From: Okapia johnstoni
Lineage: Eukaryota; Chordata; Mammalia; Artiodactyla; Giraffidae
Assembly: GCA_024291935.2 (NCBI GenBank)
Contig: CM044312.1
Coordinates: forward strand, 47,622,001 to 47,686,000
Direction of reading: 5' to 3'
Length of the DNA stretch: 64,000 nt
In this document: one piece after another, positions 10,501 to 20,463 of the stretch
How the letters are laid out: every line of letters starts with the position of its first letter
How positions within the stretch are numbered: the first letter of the stretch is position 1
Notes under the pieces: model-generated
What the model was told of the DNA's origin: nothing
The model's database searches: none
What the model saw: only the letters and a program-made list of their open reading frames with translations
Program-made: the position numbers and the translations under genes

Positions 10501-13500
10501 TACTTGGCAAAGATGTGATTTAAAGGAATCAAGCCACAGAGTTTGGCTGAACACAGACATCTCTGAAGCCACTCTGACTTGAAAGTGTGTAATTGTAGAA
10601 TCTGGCAGGCATAGTCATATGTGAGAAGCTTTTAGGTGGAATGTGGGTAGGCACTTCTAACATTAATAATCTCTTTTAATTTTTGTGTGTATTGAAAAAT
10701 GTAATCAGGACATCAAAACTTCAATTTCACAGATTATTTTTGGTCAGCGCCAGGCTAAATCATTAAAAAAAAATGAGTTAATTTGTACAAACATGTTAAG
10801 TAAATAAAAGTTCTGGTGAATGTGACCTAGCAAATATCACAGCAGCGGTTTTCTAAGGACTGAAATGTGAGCATCCCTGGAACTTGCTACCAGTTCTGAG
10901 GTCTGCAGGAGGACCATGAACGGGTGCAGGTTTTCTCAATCTTGGCACTATTACCGAGAATAATAATTATCAATAATTCTTTGTTATCTCCTGTGCATTG
11001 TACATATTTACCAATACCCTTGACCTCTACCCACTAGATATCAGTAGCACCCTCCACCCCACCCCTAAGTTTTGACAACCAAAAAGCCTCCAGGCATTGT
11101 CAAATATCCTCTGTGGGGGGTCAAAATTACCCCTGATTGAGACCCACTGAGCTAGGTGGAGGAGCCCTGAGTGGCCAGCTGACATGTAATTAGATGCTGA
11201 GAAATTTTATATCAATTTTAACTAAAATGAGTCCTTGCAGAATGACTCCAGGGTATTGACTGTCACCCTAGATCCTGAAGACATGGGGTAGGGGGCTCAT
11301 AGCAGAGAGCCGGGAAGAGGAAAGCTGCTGTTACTCTGAGGTCAGATGGGTTCACGCCTTGACATAGGCATGTATGTTTTAGCATTTACTTAACCTATAA
11401 GGTATTAACATATAAGGTAAACATATCCTTTATGAGAACAGAATCTATTAATTATCACATTCTAAGAGCCAAAATGGCTAAGGATAAGAGATACTAGAAA
11501 TCTAGTCTCTGAAAACCAGAAAAAAAATCTCATTCAACAGGCACCGATATTTTTGGTTGTTAAAGCAGTGCCTGAGGAAGGACAGTCTCTGAAAAGGCTG
11601 AGTTGTTGATGTTTTCCAACCACTGCTTTGCTTCAGAGGGACAGAAACCACAAGAGTTCCATGTCTTCGGGGATGCTGAGAGCTATCAGGCATGTGATGC
11701 TGGAGAGGAGAAAGCAGATTCTGCTACCTTTGAATGACCCCTCTCCCTCTCACTGGACCTTTGTCAAAAGAAAAAGGTGTCTCTCTTGAGGCTGATCCAG
11801 TGAGTCAAATTTTAAGTAAACAGAAATGGAAGGTGCTAAACAAACAAACTCTCGCCAAAAGGAATATCCAAGGTCTGGATGGCCAGCTGCCACCTTTGAG
11901 TTGTTTTCCAGCATAGAACCTTCTGGTTAGGCTGCAGAGCTTCAGATTGGAAAAATCAGAGCTGTGCAAACAAAATAAACTCCCAAACTTCATTTCCTCA
12001 TCTCACAACAAATCTCTGCCTAAGAGGTCAGTGCAAGTATAGGAATTCAGTGGAATATTAAAAACCACCAATTTTACATTTTATTTAGGAAGAAACTGAG
12101 GCTCGGAGGACATGAGGAGCCTTCCCGAAAGTCACACAACAAGCAAGTAGTAGGATGAAGACCCAAGCAAGGCTTCTCTTGACCTAACCCATTGCTCTGT
12201 GATCTTTCATTCTAGACAGTTCTTCAACTATGAAAGAATCCACATTCTTTTCACTGAGAGAGTGGCTAAGATCAGTTCGAACTTCACCAACTGCTAATGT
12301 GGTACTCAGTGGATTGCTTGTGTTCAGTAGATGATATGGAAATCATCTGGTCGCCCATGGAAATAATTGCTTTTCTTTTTCAGTGCAAAGACACATGGCC
12401 TAAGTCGCTGCTGAAATTTTCAACACACAAGCCCAGGTTTGGGACTTGACAAGAGAAAAGGACAGATGGGAAATGTTGCCGTACAAATTGAAAGTCCTTT
12501 GTTTTAGAATGAACAAAACCTGGCCTCAGTTATCTATAAGGGAAAAAAATCAAAATGGGGCAGGGGGACTATGTTGTAGGGATCATTTTGATAATTATGT
12601 TTTTGGCACGGACTACTGCTTGCATCAAAAAGCATTCTGAGTTTATCATATTAACAAAATGACATCCCCAAAGCCAAAAAACTGAAAATGTAGTTATTAA
12701 GGACTTCTTGGAGTCCTTGTTTCAAGTATGTTACTGTAGTGTTGAATGTCTCTATAGGGGTGCTACTTCATCCCAAGGCAACTTTATGGATTTAAGAACA
12801 GATTAATCTAACCACATCTATACTCTCACAGTCCCTATTTAAATAGCTAACCTTTTAAGTAGCAAACCCAAACTGGTTTATAAAAAGACAAAAAAAAAAA
12901 AATTAAAGGCTGATTTCAGCAGGAGAATCAATAGTTAAAAAAGAAAGTGTTAGTCTCTCAGTCGTATCTGACTCTTTGCGACCCCATGGACTATAGCCCA
13001 CCAGACTCCTCTGTCCATGGAATTCTCCAGGCAAGAATACTAAAGTGGGTAGTCATTCCCTTCTCCAGGGGATCTTCCCAACCCGGGGATCAAACCCAGG
13101 TCTCCCGCATTGCAGGCTGATTCTTTACCTTTGAGCTACCTGGGAAGCCCCTCAATACTTATGAATACTTTGCTCTTGCAAAGTGCTTATGTATGAAGAC
13201 CTGTAGTTATAACCTACACAGGGCAGTAAAAAAATTGGTGATTTGCCTCAGTTCATAAAGCAAGGTAATTTAGAATAAGAAAATGCCTACAGAAGTCCTG
13301 TGTGTGTATGTTTTTTTTTTTTAATTTCCCTACCAGAACTGCAGGCCACTTTTGATTTCTTTCATGCATTTTGAAACATTTGCTGTCTGATTGTTCTCTT
13401 CCAAAATGTATTCAAGGTGATTTCTAGTAATGTTACCTTGAAAAGAATTTTTGTTTAAAATGTAGTCTAGTGTTTGTGTATTTCCTACATCATTTGGTCT

Positions 13501-16500
13501 ATCAGTATAGAATGATATCTATCAGTACCTGTCAATATGTAATGATGATGCATATGCATAGTGACCTCTGCTTCCTCTAGGGCAGTGATTCTCAACCTTT
13601 CTTAACTCAGAGACTCCCTTATGGAATCTGAGGAAGACTCTATAGACTCTCACAATGTAGATGTGAGATATTGACTTGAAATTTTCCACAAAAGTGAAAC
13701 CATAAATATTCCTTTGGAATCTGCCCTGATAAGATGTGGAAGTAAAGGGGATGCTAGAACTGGCTCCCTTAGGAAATATAAGACTTGATATCTAAGCCCA
13801 TTTGAGAATACCAAAAGCAGTTAATCAGTGAATTAAAAATCAAGATGGAGACCTTCATTAGATTATTAGGTAATTAGCATTCTCAATAGAAAGCGACACA
13901 GAAACATAGAATAAAAAACTGGGACTTCCATGGAGATCAGTGGTTAAGACTCCATGCTTCCACTGCAGGAGACACAGGTTCAAGCCCAGGTCTGGGAAAT
14001 AAGAGTAAGAAACTATCTTACAGAAAGTAATTAGAAAACTAGTCCAACCACCTTGTTTTACACTAGGTTGGTATAGCAATTGGGGAAGCCAAACCTTGTT
14101 ATTCTCAACCCTCATTTGAGAGTTCCTTTTTCTGCTGGAAGTTCCCCCCATGAATTTCTGTTATGGCCATTAGACTTTTATTTAGTCTTTATCAGCATCA
14201 TACTTATGTGTACATGATATAAATGAGACAGAGGCTGATAGTTCTGTCTATGGAGAATATTAATTGACATTCATTTTCCAATTATAACATAGCTAAATGA
14301 TTATATATTACATTAAGAAATATGTCCATATTCACATATATCTTTAAATGATGGTCAGTCATCACGGTGATTTTATTTTTTTTATTTATTTATTTTTTTA
14401 TTTTATTTTTTTTAATAAATTTATTTATTTTAGTTGGGGGCTAATTACTTTACAATATTGTAGTAGTTTTTGCCATACATTGACATGAATCAGCCATGGG
14501 TTTACATGTGTTCCCCATCCTGAACCCCCCTCCCACCTCCCTCCCCATCCCATCCCTCTGGGTCATCCCAATGCCCCAGACCTGAGCATTTGTCTCATGC
14601 ATAGAACATGGAATGGTGTTCTGCTTCACATATGATAATATACAGGTTTCAATGCTATTGTCCCAGAACGTCCCACCCTCACCTTCTCCTTCAGAGTCCA
14701 TAAGACTGTTCTATGCATCTGTGTCTCTTATTCTGTCTCGCATATAGGGTTACCATTACCATCTTTCAAATTCCATATATATGCATTAGAATACCGTATT
14801 GGTGTTTTTCTTTCTGGCTTACTTCACTCTGTATAATGGGCTCCAGTTTCATCCATCTCAATAGAACCAATTCAAATGTATTTTTTTTTTAATGGCTGAG
14901 TAATATTCCATTGTGTATAGGTACCACAGCTTCCTTATCCATTCGTCTGCTGATGGACATCTAGGTTGCTTCCATGTCCTGGCTATTGTAAACAGTGCTG
15001 TGATGAACATTGGGGTACACACGTCTCTTTCAATTCTGGTTTCCTCGGTGTGTATGCCCAGCAGTGGGATTGCTGGGTCATATGGCAGTTCTATTCCCAG
15101 TTTGTTAAGGAATCTCCACACTGTTCCCCATAGTGGCTGTACTAGTTTGCATTCCCACCAACAGTGTAAGAGGGTTCTCTTTTCTCCACACCCTCTCCAG
15201 CATTTATTGCTTGTAGACTTTTGGATAGCAGCCATTCTGACTGGTGTGAAATGGTACCTCATTGTGGTTTTGATTTGCATTTCTCTAATAATGAGCATCA
15301 CGGTGATTTTAAATAATGGTTAGTCATCTCCAGGTTCCTATATTTTTACAGACTCTCACTACCCCCAGGGCTTCAGTTTCTATACTTAAAACATATTGGT
15401 TTATCGATAAAGTGCTTTGCTATCCATAGACAAAAATGCCACTAAAATCATCAGATTTCATTTTGAGCCCAAGTATATACACATTCATACATCTTAGTTT
15501 TCTTTTTCTCATTTTTTGTTCGGTTTTTGTCTGTTTTGTTTTTAACCAGGGGTTGTCTTCTATTTGATGGTCTGAAAGTACCTTTCACACAGGCTATTTG
15601 AAGCAGAAGGAGACCTAGGAAAAGCAAGGAAGACTATCTGAATTTAAATGAGCATAAAATCAGAGGGAAAAATCATGTTTAAGGCTGAAATAAATTGTCC
15701 TATTGACCCCTAAAGTGACAAGGGTCACTTTCAGCTTTGACAGGGCCCATTATCAATCACACTTATTTGGAGGTGGAAGCGCAGCTCACCTTCCTGAATG
15801 TTCTCAAATTTAAGAGCAATTTTCCTGTGAAATAAAATCATGTATTCATCATTAATGCTAATTTATCAGATAGGCATTCTTTTAAAATTTTTATTATAGT
15901 TACTTTACAATGTTGTGTTAGTGTCAGGTGTACAGCAGTGACTGTATTATACATATACATGTATCCATTCTTTTTTAGATTCTCTTCCCATGTAGGTTTT
16001 TACAGAATATTGAGTAGAGTTCCCTGTGCTATAAAGTAGGTCCTTATTAGTTATTTTGTATATAGTAGTATATTTATGTTTATCCCAGTCTCCTAGTTGA
16101 TCCCTCCCTCCACCCTTTCATCTGATAGACATTTGTATTTTGTTAAGTTCAGAGGAGAAAGAGAAAAGCCCTTGTAGATGAGATTTTTATTATTTTTTTA
16201 TTTATGCTACTCAACATTTGATTGCTTATAATGTATTTTGCACATGAATTTGGAAATAGGAAGTATTCTTTGAAACAAGTTTCCAAAAAAATTTTTAATT
16301 AACTTCTAGAATTCCAAACTTACTTTCCTAGGTGATAAATACATGCCTGAAAAGCCAAGTTCATATTGAAAGTGTAGATACAACTTAATGACAGCAATGT
16401 TCAAACACCTTTTTCTATGTGCATGCTATTTTAAAGTCTCTTTCATGTGGCATATAATGCCTGGCAGCCACAAAGAACACCGGCCAAAGAGAGGGTATTA

Positions 16501-18886
16501 TTTATCACAACTGTAAAATGGCTTATGTGAGCTGGTGCTACATTTGCAGTTTACTTTTATCAAGTAGAAGCACCTTGGAACAGTCTATTCTACATTTATA
16601 CAGTTGTCCCTGGGTATCAGCAGGGTATTGGCTAGCCTCAGATACCATAATCCATTTATGCTCAAGTCCCATAGTCAGCCCTCTGTATCCGTGGTTCTGC
16701 ATCCTCAGATTCAGTCAAATGCCAATCATGTCGCACTGTATCTATGGAAAAATCCACATAGTAGTAGACATCTGTGCTTGTAGACAATGGTGCCACATAC
16801 ATTATTCCACAAACTGTGAACCTTGAACCTGTCTTTTAAAATTACTACATAAAGTGGAGATGTGAGACACTTACTTAAATAAATTTTTAAGATGCACACA
16901 CAATCCAAAATACCCTGATATTGAGGGGGAAAGGAGTTTATAGATTGAAATTAGCCAAACTAATTAATGAACCAATCAAATTAATTTCATCGTGGTCCTA
17001 AACTCTGTTGTCCTTTGCCTGCCTGGACTAACCCAATTCCACTAGTAGAGGACCAGCATTTGCACCATATCCTTCTGTGCCTTCTCCTAAGTGGCATCAG
17101 GCATAGGGAGGTGCTCTGTTGAATTGTAGCCTATTAAGAACTTCTTTGAGGGAATCAGCTTATTCTGAGGGCATTTAAGTTTGAAGTCACTCATCCTGCC
17201 ACATAATTCTTTGCAGTGTCTCACCTTCACCTTCTACTCACGATCAGTGTTAGCCTGTAAGGTAGCGTGAAGATGATTGCTATGAGAGCTAAATTTATTG
17301 AATGCACGGTATATGCTAGACATTGCTCTGTGTATTTGTTTCTATTATCTCATTAAATCCCCACAACAACTCAAAGAACTTTCTACTATTTTCATCCTCA
17401 TCCAAGGTTGTTGGAACTTAGCTGGGGTATATTACCTGCCTAGAGTCACCCAGTCAGTGTAGAATGGAGAGTTCCCACCCAAGTAACTTTTCATAGAATT
17501 CAGCTCTTAATTGAAAACCTAGTCTCTTCAGAAAGCCCCTGGTAAGCCTGAGGGACAAATTGAAGGCAAGCTACACATTCTCAGGTGAATCCTGTTGTAT
17601 AATAATGGTATTAATGTCACTCAGATGTAACAGAAGTGTACCAGTTCAGTGTTGAAAGTGCATGAGCCTTTGGTTTGTCTTCTCTGGTCTTCTTAATGTG
17701 ATGCTGATCTGTCTCTTTCCAGAATGAAGTGTCCATGTTGAAGAATGAGGTGGCACAGCTGAAGCAGCTGTTGTTAACGCATAAAGACTGCCCCATAACA
17801 GCCATGCAGAAAGAATCACAAGGATATCTCAGTAAGTCATTGACTTTTTTGCTTTTTTTTTAAGTGTCCAGGTTTTTGCCACTAATTTTGCATTGGATTT
17901 ATTGAAAGAACAAAAGTAAAGCCTAGACTGCACACCTAGGGGGATAAGGTACTAAAATTCTTGAGCAGCTGCCAGACTACTGCACCAGGGGTAATCCTTC
18001 TTTTCCGACCCCTGTTCATCACCACGCCCACCACCTCTTGATCATTTCTGGCTAGATGTTCCCTGGCATTTCACGTTGTAAAAATCCCACCAAATTCCAA
18101 TTTTGCAGCCAGTAGGAGCCCAATTACCAGTCAGCTAGCAGTTTTTTATGGGCTGGGAAACAGGCTTCGGATGAATCATATCCAGTGCCCCAGGATATGC
18201 TGCATGTTTTTCACTGGGCTGAAAAGCAAGTGAGCTTGTCTCAGTTTACCAGTAGGTAAAGTGGACCCCTTTTTCTAGATCCCAATATCTGCACCTGGAA
18301 CATCAATAGGTTCAATGCGAATTGAGTAGGGAACGGTGGGAGGAGCAGGGAATTATGGCTGAATGTCATTTTCTTTTCAAATAATTTTTTAGATTGAGCA
18401 GCACAGATTCTCCCACTACATGTGAGTGTTTTTCCACATTTGATATATGGATGCCTCTTTGAAAAGACAAGATAGGAACTCACAGGCCGTGACTCAAGCA
18501 CATCCAGTCATGTTGCTGACCTAGAAGGCATGGCTTTGTTGGTAGCTATAAACAGGGAAGGCATAGCTTTGTGACCGACAGTTGAAAGTTTTGAAATTAA
18601 CCTCCCAGAGAAAATGCTTGAAACACTTCTATTTCTAGCAAACACCTAGCAACATTTTTGAATAGTCTCTGAGTCCACCCCAGGAAAGAGCTATATTGGT
18701 GTGTGTGTGTGCTTTTTCCTAGGTCCAGAGAGTAGCCCTCCTGCAAGTCCCGCCCCCACATGCTCGCAGCAGCAGGTCATCCAGCATAACACCATCACCA
18801 CTTCCTCGGCAGTCAGCGAGGTGGTAGGAAGCTCCACCCTCAGCCAGCTCACGACTCACAGAACAGACCTGAACCCCATCCTCTAA
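4275..18886 (+). CDS. CREB5: CREB5 (cAMP-responsive element binding protein 5), C-terminal 274 residues, join of four exons
   Basis: Coding segments are 4275-4598, 8886-9113, 17723-17831 and 18723-18886. Spliced, they read through without a stop as 108 + 76 + 36 + 1 split + 53 residues, then TAA. The product is a nuclear bZIP transcription factor of the ATF2/ATF7/CREB5 subgroup, which binds CRE-type sites (TGACGTCA) as homodimers or with JUN/ATF partners. Fragment layout: His/Pro/Gln-rich region about residues 30-108, basic region about 135-157 with the NRAAATRCR signature, then five heptad leucines about 164-192, and a Ser/Thr/Gln-rich tail ending DLNPIL. Family identity rests on recall of human CREB5 (508 residues), which this fragment matches almost residue for residue. 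The C2H2 finger and activation domain must lie upstream. ATF2 and ATF7 share the bZIP but not this long His run, so they are unlikely. Confidence 0.97.
5805..5945 (+). repeat. MIR SINE fragment
   Basis: The block CCTCAGTTTTTCCATCTGCA followed by a diverged copy of the MIR 3' half (AGTATTAAATAAGAGAATG, TTGGCACAG) matches the core and tail of MIR. Confidence 0.7.
6205..6320. promoter_or_regulatory. Candidate homeodomain-motif cluster (possible intronic enhancer)
   Basis: Dense TAAT/ATTA cores and CAATTAG/CCAATTG motifs within about 115 bases, including the perfect palindrome GCCAATTGGC at 6240-6249 and a second GGCCAATTG near 6272. It is unique sequence, not a repeat I recognise. Function is inferred from motif density only. 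Confidence 0.3.
6583..6842 (-). mobile_element. L1 3'-UTR fragment
   Basis: Antisense match to the artiodactyl L1 3' UTR: ACTGAAGTATAGTTGATTAA, GTTAGTTTCAGGTGTACAAC, then a TATATA-rich block and the C-rich end. Diverged and non-coding. Confidence 0.8.
8616..8655 (+). promoter_or_regulatory. G/C-rich, CpG-dense patch with G-quadruplex potential
   Basis: In an AT-rich intron, a short island with several CpGs contains G-runs of 7, 3 and 4 separated by 1-2 bases (8625-8641), enough for a four-run G-quadruplex on the transcript strand. It lies about 245 bases upstream of the bZIP exon. Confidence 0.4.
8886..9113 (+). CDS. CREB5: CREB5 exon encoding the bZIP basic region and first zipper heptads
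   Basis: This phase 0-0 exon of 76 codons starts [12 protein letters not shown] and ends NMQLQ. It carries the linker [20 protein letters not shown], the DNA-contacting basic region [20 protein letters not shown], and the first three heptad leucines ([16 protein letters not shown]). The invariant Asn and Arg of the bZIP N-x7-R motif are present. The acceptor has a long C/T tract and two successive CAG triplets at 8880-8885, so splicing could add one Gln. The donor is CAG before GTGCAG, only moderately strong. Read-through would add about 42 codons (stop at 9237-9239) and lose the rest of the zipper. Confidence 0.98.
9385..9530 (+). repeat. MIR SINE fragment
   Basis: Contains AGTTTCCTCATCTGTAAAAT, GGAATAATAACCTCATAAAG and GCCTGGCACATAGTAAG, in MIR order and orientation. 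Confidence 0.85.
10932..11150 (-). repeat. MER20 (hAT-Charlie) DNA transposon remnant
   Basis: Blocks in MER20 reverse order: TCTCAATCTTGGCACTA, AATTCTTTGTTATCTCCTG, CTCTACCCACTAGATATCAG, GCCTCCAGGCATTGTCAAAT and a GATTGAGACCCACTG end. Confidence 0.8.
12060..12190 (-). repeat. MIR SINE fragment
   Basis: Antisense MIR core: GGAAGAAACTGAGGCTCGGA, then AAAGTCACACAACAAGCAAG. Confidence 0.65.
12938..13151 (-). mobile_element. Bov-tA SINE in a CREB5 intron
   Basis: Full Bov-tA in antisense orientation, ending CTACCTGGGAAGCCCC. It is flanked by a 10-base duplication with one mismatch (TCAATAGTTA at 12928-12937, TCAATACTTA at 13152-13161). Confidence 0.92.
13921..13999 (+). mobile_element. CHR-2-type SINE fragment
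   Basis: The 5' tRNA-like part of a cetartiodactyl CHR SINE: GGGACTTCCATGGAGATCAG, then TGGTTAAGACTCC and GTTCAAGCCC. The rest of the element is missing. Confidence 0.75.
14360..15311 (-). mobile_element. 5'-truncated L1 with 16-bp target-site duplication
   Basis: The element spans 14376-15295 in antisense orientation, between identical copies of CATCACGGTGATTTTA at 14360-14375 and 15296-15311. A T-rich tract at 14376-14450 is the poly-A tail. The frame 14858-15301 on the - strand translates as the C-terminus of L1 ORF2p (motifs [28 protein letters not shown]). The reverse-transcriptase core is absent, so it is immobile. The long, perfect duplication indicates a clean target-primed insertion. 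Confidence 0.95.
15712..15731. promoter_or_regulatory. Perfect 8-bp inverted repeat in unique intronic sequence
   Basis: AAAGTGAC and GTCACTTT are separated by four bases. GGGTCA (15722-15727) and its reverse complement TGACCC (15704-15709) also occur here and resemble nuclear-receptor half-sites. The surrounding 15480-15860 is not a repeat I recognise. Confidence 0.3.
15881..16125 (-). mobile_element. L1 3'-UTR fragment
   Basis: Antisense L1 tail: TTACTTTACAATGTTGTGTT, GTGTCAGGTGTACAGCAG, then TTCCCTGTGCTATAAAGTAG and a C-rich end. Confidence 0.8.
16598..16745. repeat. Tigger-like DNA transposon remnant
   Basis: ACAGTTGTCCCTGGGTATCA, ATGCTCAAGTCCCATAGTC and CAGCCCTCTGTATCCGTGG resemble the ends of Tigger/MER2-type elements. 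Diverged and probably composite. Confidence 0.5.
17285..17465 (-). repeat. MIR SINE
   Basis: Antisense MIR with TATTATCTCATTAAATCCCC and CACAACAACTC, then a diverged TGAGGAAACTGAGG region and GAGTCACCCAGTCAG. Confidence 0.7.
17723..17831 (+). CDS. CREB5: CREB5 exon completing the leucine zipper
   Basis: The acceptor is TTTCCAG ending at 17722; the exon is 109 nt and ends CTCA before a near-ideal donor GTAAGT at 17832. It encodes [20 protein letters not shown] and then [16 protein letters not shown], with one base of a split serine codon. It supplies the fourth and fifth heptad leucines, so skipping it would leave a basic region without a complete dimerisation helix and would also shift the frame (109 is not a multiple of three). 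Confidence 0.97.
17832..18722 (+). other. CREB5: Short CREB5 intron before the terminal exon
   Basis: An 891-base GT-AG intron with a strong donor (GTAAGT) and an acceptor led by (GT)6 and a short pyrimidine run. I see no repeat or gene in it. Confidence 0.85.
18723..18886 (+). CDS. CREB5: CREB5 terminal coding exon and stop codon
   Basis: The acceptor is CCTAG ending at 18722, preceded by a short T/C run and a (GT)6 tract at 18699-18711. The first two bases complete the split serine, giving [10 protein letters not shown], then a Gln-rich and Ser/Thr-rich tail and the end [10 protein letters not shown] with TAA at 18884-18886. This matches the recalled CREB5 C-terminus with a few conservative-looking differences (for example Pro-Ala-Pro-Thr before CSQQQ). 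No known domain lies in the tail. The exon continues directly into the long 3' UTR. Confidence 0.97.
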
Positions 18887-19304
18887 AATCTGTGGGTCAC
18901 ACCTTGCCTTCAAGAAGAGCTGTTGCATATCCTGCGTCCTTTCTTTTAAGGGCATTTTTAGAATTAACTCAGACCTGGAAGACTCCTCAGCCCTTCAAAG
19001 ACTGGCTTTCATTTTTATAGTTATTATGGAAATGTTGTCTTTTATACTTAGTTATATAAGAAAAAAGGGAGTTATGCAATTAATAATCTATCAGCTTGGG
19101 AAATGCTTTGGTGCTTTTCTCCAATTTTCTGGTACCAGTTACTTGTTTATAAACTGAACTCTTTCTGTACATACTCATGGTTTCATTCTTATCAGTCAAA
19201 CCCTTTGCCTGAAATGTTGAATCTTGTTAAACTGCAGCTTTTAGCCAAAATGAGGCGTACATAGATGTCCAGTAAACAGATGGCAAGGCGACTGGGGGGT
19301 GGAG

Positions 19305-19353
19305 TCTGATGACATCATAACTCATGTTGAGTTTGTGCTATGATGTCACCAGA
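19305..19353 (+). promoter_or_regulatory. Hairpin-forming inverted repeat with ATF/CRE-like cores in the CREB5 3' UTR
   Basis: TGACATCATA at 19310-19319 is the exact reverse complement of TATGATGTCA at 19339-19348. The stem extends outward through one A-C mismatch with four further pairs (TCTG with CAGA), giving 14 of 15 pairs around a 19-base loop. Each arm holds TGACATCA, one base from the consensus CRE. It may act as RNA structure, as DNA sites, or neither. Confidence 0.55.
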
Positions 19354-19435
19354 ATGCCAGGTAAACATAGAGCCTTTTCCACAACTGTATCTCTTACTAT
19401 TAAAAAAGTATTAATAGAAGCTCCATTGATGTCCA

Positions 19436-19441
19436 AATAAA
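19436..19441 (+). promoter_or_regulatory. CREB5: Possible proximal polyadenylation signal (AATAAA)
   Basis: Canonical hexamer about 550 bases after the stop codon. Its use would give a short 3' UTR that keeps the hairpin at 19305-19353 but loses most other elements. Confidence 0.3.
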
Positions 19442-19762
19442 ATCAGCAAGGATCTCGCCACTCCTCCTCCTCCTCTTGGTCAACTTCCTTGACTGCCCAA
19501 TTTTCCTTTCCATTTCCACTTTTACCTGGGCTCCCTGTTGACTTTTTATTGTTACTTTCTTCTGTTTTATTTTTTCCCTTTAGCATTGCATGTAAAGAAG
19601 AAAATAATGTTTAAAGGAAAAAAAAAATAACTAATGTGGACCTAGCCATGGCTTCCCTTGCATGTGACCCACAGCTGGAGCTCATTCAACTCTTGCTTTT
19701 TACACAAGAGTAACCAGGAGACGTTTAATGTGCCTGATTTAATGTTTTTAATAATCAGAACA

Positions 19763-19768
19763 AATAAA
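19763..19768 (+). promoter_or_regulatory. CREB5: Possible proximal polyadenylation signal (AATAAA)
   Basis: Canonical hexamer (CAAATAAAAG context) in the 3' UTR; the only evidence for use is the motif. Confidence 0.25.
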
Positions 19769-20420
19769 AGGTGGCTTAGCCATAGGTGAAGCACTGTTGA
19801 ATGCCAGCTGTGGAGACACTAGGGAAGGGAGCTTTATAAGCCTCAATTGTGAAAGTCCAAATTACGATGCAAGGCTATAACATCACACCCTCGAATTACA
19901 ACTGGTTTTATATGGCCTGTCTATAATGTTGAAAATCCATGTACTATATAATAATGCAGAAGGGCTCTACTCACTACACGGATTACATTGTTCAGTCATC
20001 AGCTGCTAATAGCCTAAGATTTATTATTGTTTTTTTCTTAAGCCTATGGAACCGTCTTTGCTGTTCTGGTGGGTGAAAGTAGACAAACTGCTGGAGGAAC
20101 AAAGAGAGAAAGAAAACCTCGTGTTTCCATAGAGCTGCTCTCAGCCCTTCCACCACAGTTAAAGCACTCTTTGGCTGTTGAAAGAATCCCATGGATATGG
20201 CTACTCCACTCTTCTGCATAATCCTGGTTTATATTTTCAGCAACTTTTCTGGACTTTCCCATTATAAAAAGCAGACAGTTGTTCCTCCTTGAAACAAGCC
20301 ATTTTACTTGGCAAAGGTTTTCATATCACAACTCACAAGTAACGGGGGCTAATGTTTTTCTTTAGTGTCTAGGCAGGTGCTGGTGCTTCATCTCTATGTG
20401 AATGCTTGACCTCCAAACAT

Positions 20421-20422
<2 letters not shown>

Positions 20423-20461
<39 letters not shown>
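20423..20461. repeat. (GT)n microsatellite in the CREB5 3' UTR
   Basis: About 19.5 uninterrupted GT units, followed by a G-rich and then GA-rich tract (to about 20510). In the transcript this is a UG run, the known binding preference of TDP-43 and CELF proteins. Confidence 0.95.

Positions 20462-20463
<2 letters not shown>

Larger units (their letters stand above)
9114..17722 (+). other. CREB5: CREB5 intron splitting the leucine zipper
   Basis: An 8.6-kb intron with GT-AG ends. Contents are MIRs, a MER20, one Bov-tA, a CHR-2 SINE piece, a 5'-truncated L1, a second L1 3'-UTR piece and a Tigger-like remnant. The remaining parts (9531-10930, 11155-12060, 12190-12937, 15312-15880, 16130-16595) are unique with no supported gene. 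Confidence 0.85.

Noticed and set aside
14858..15301. 147-codon ORF on the - strand as a host gene
   Set aside because: It translates as the C-terminus of L1 ORF2p within a 5'-truncated L1 flanked by a target-site duplication.
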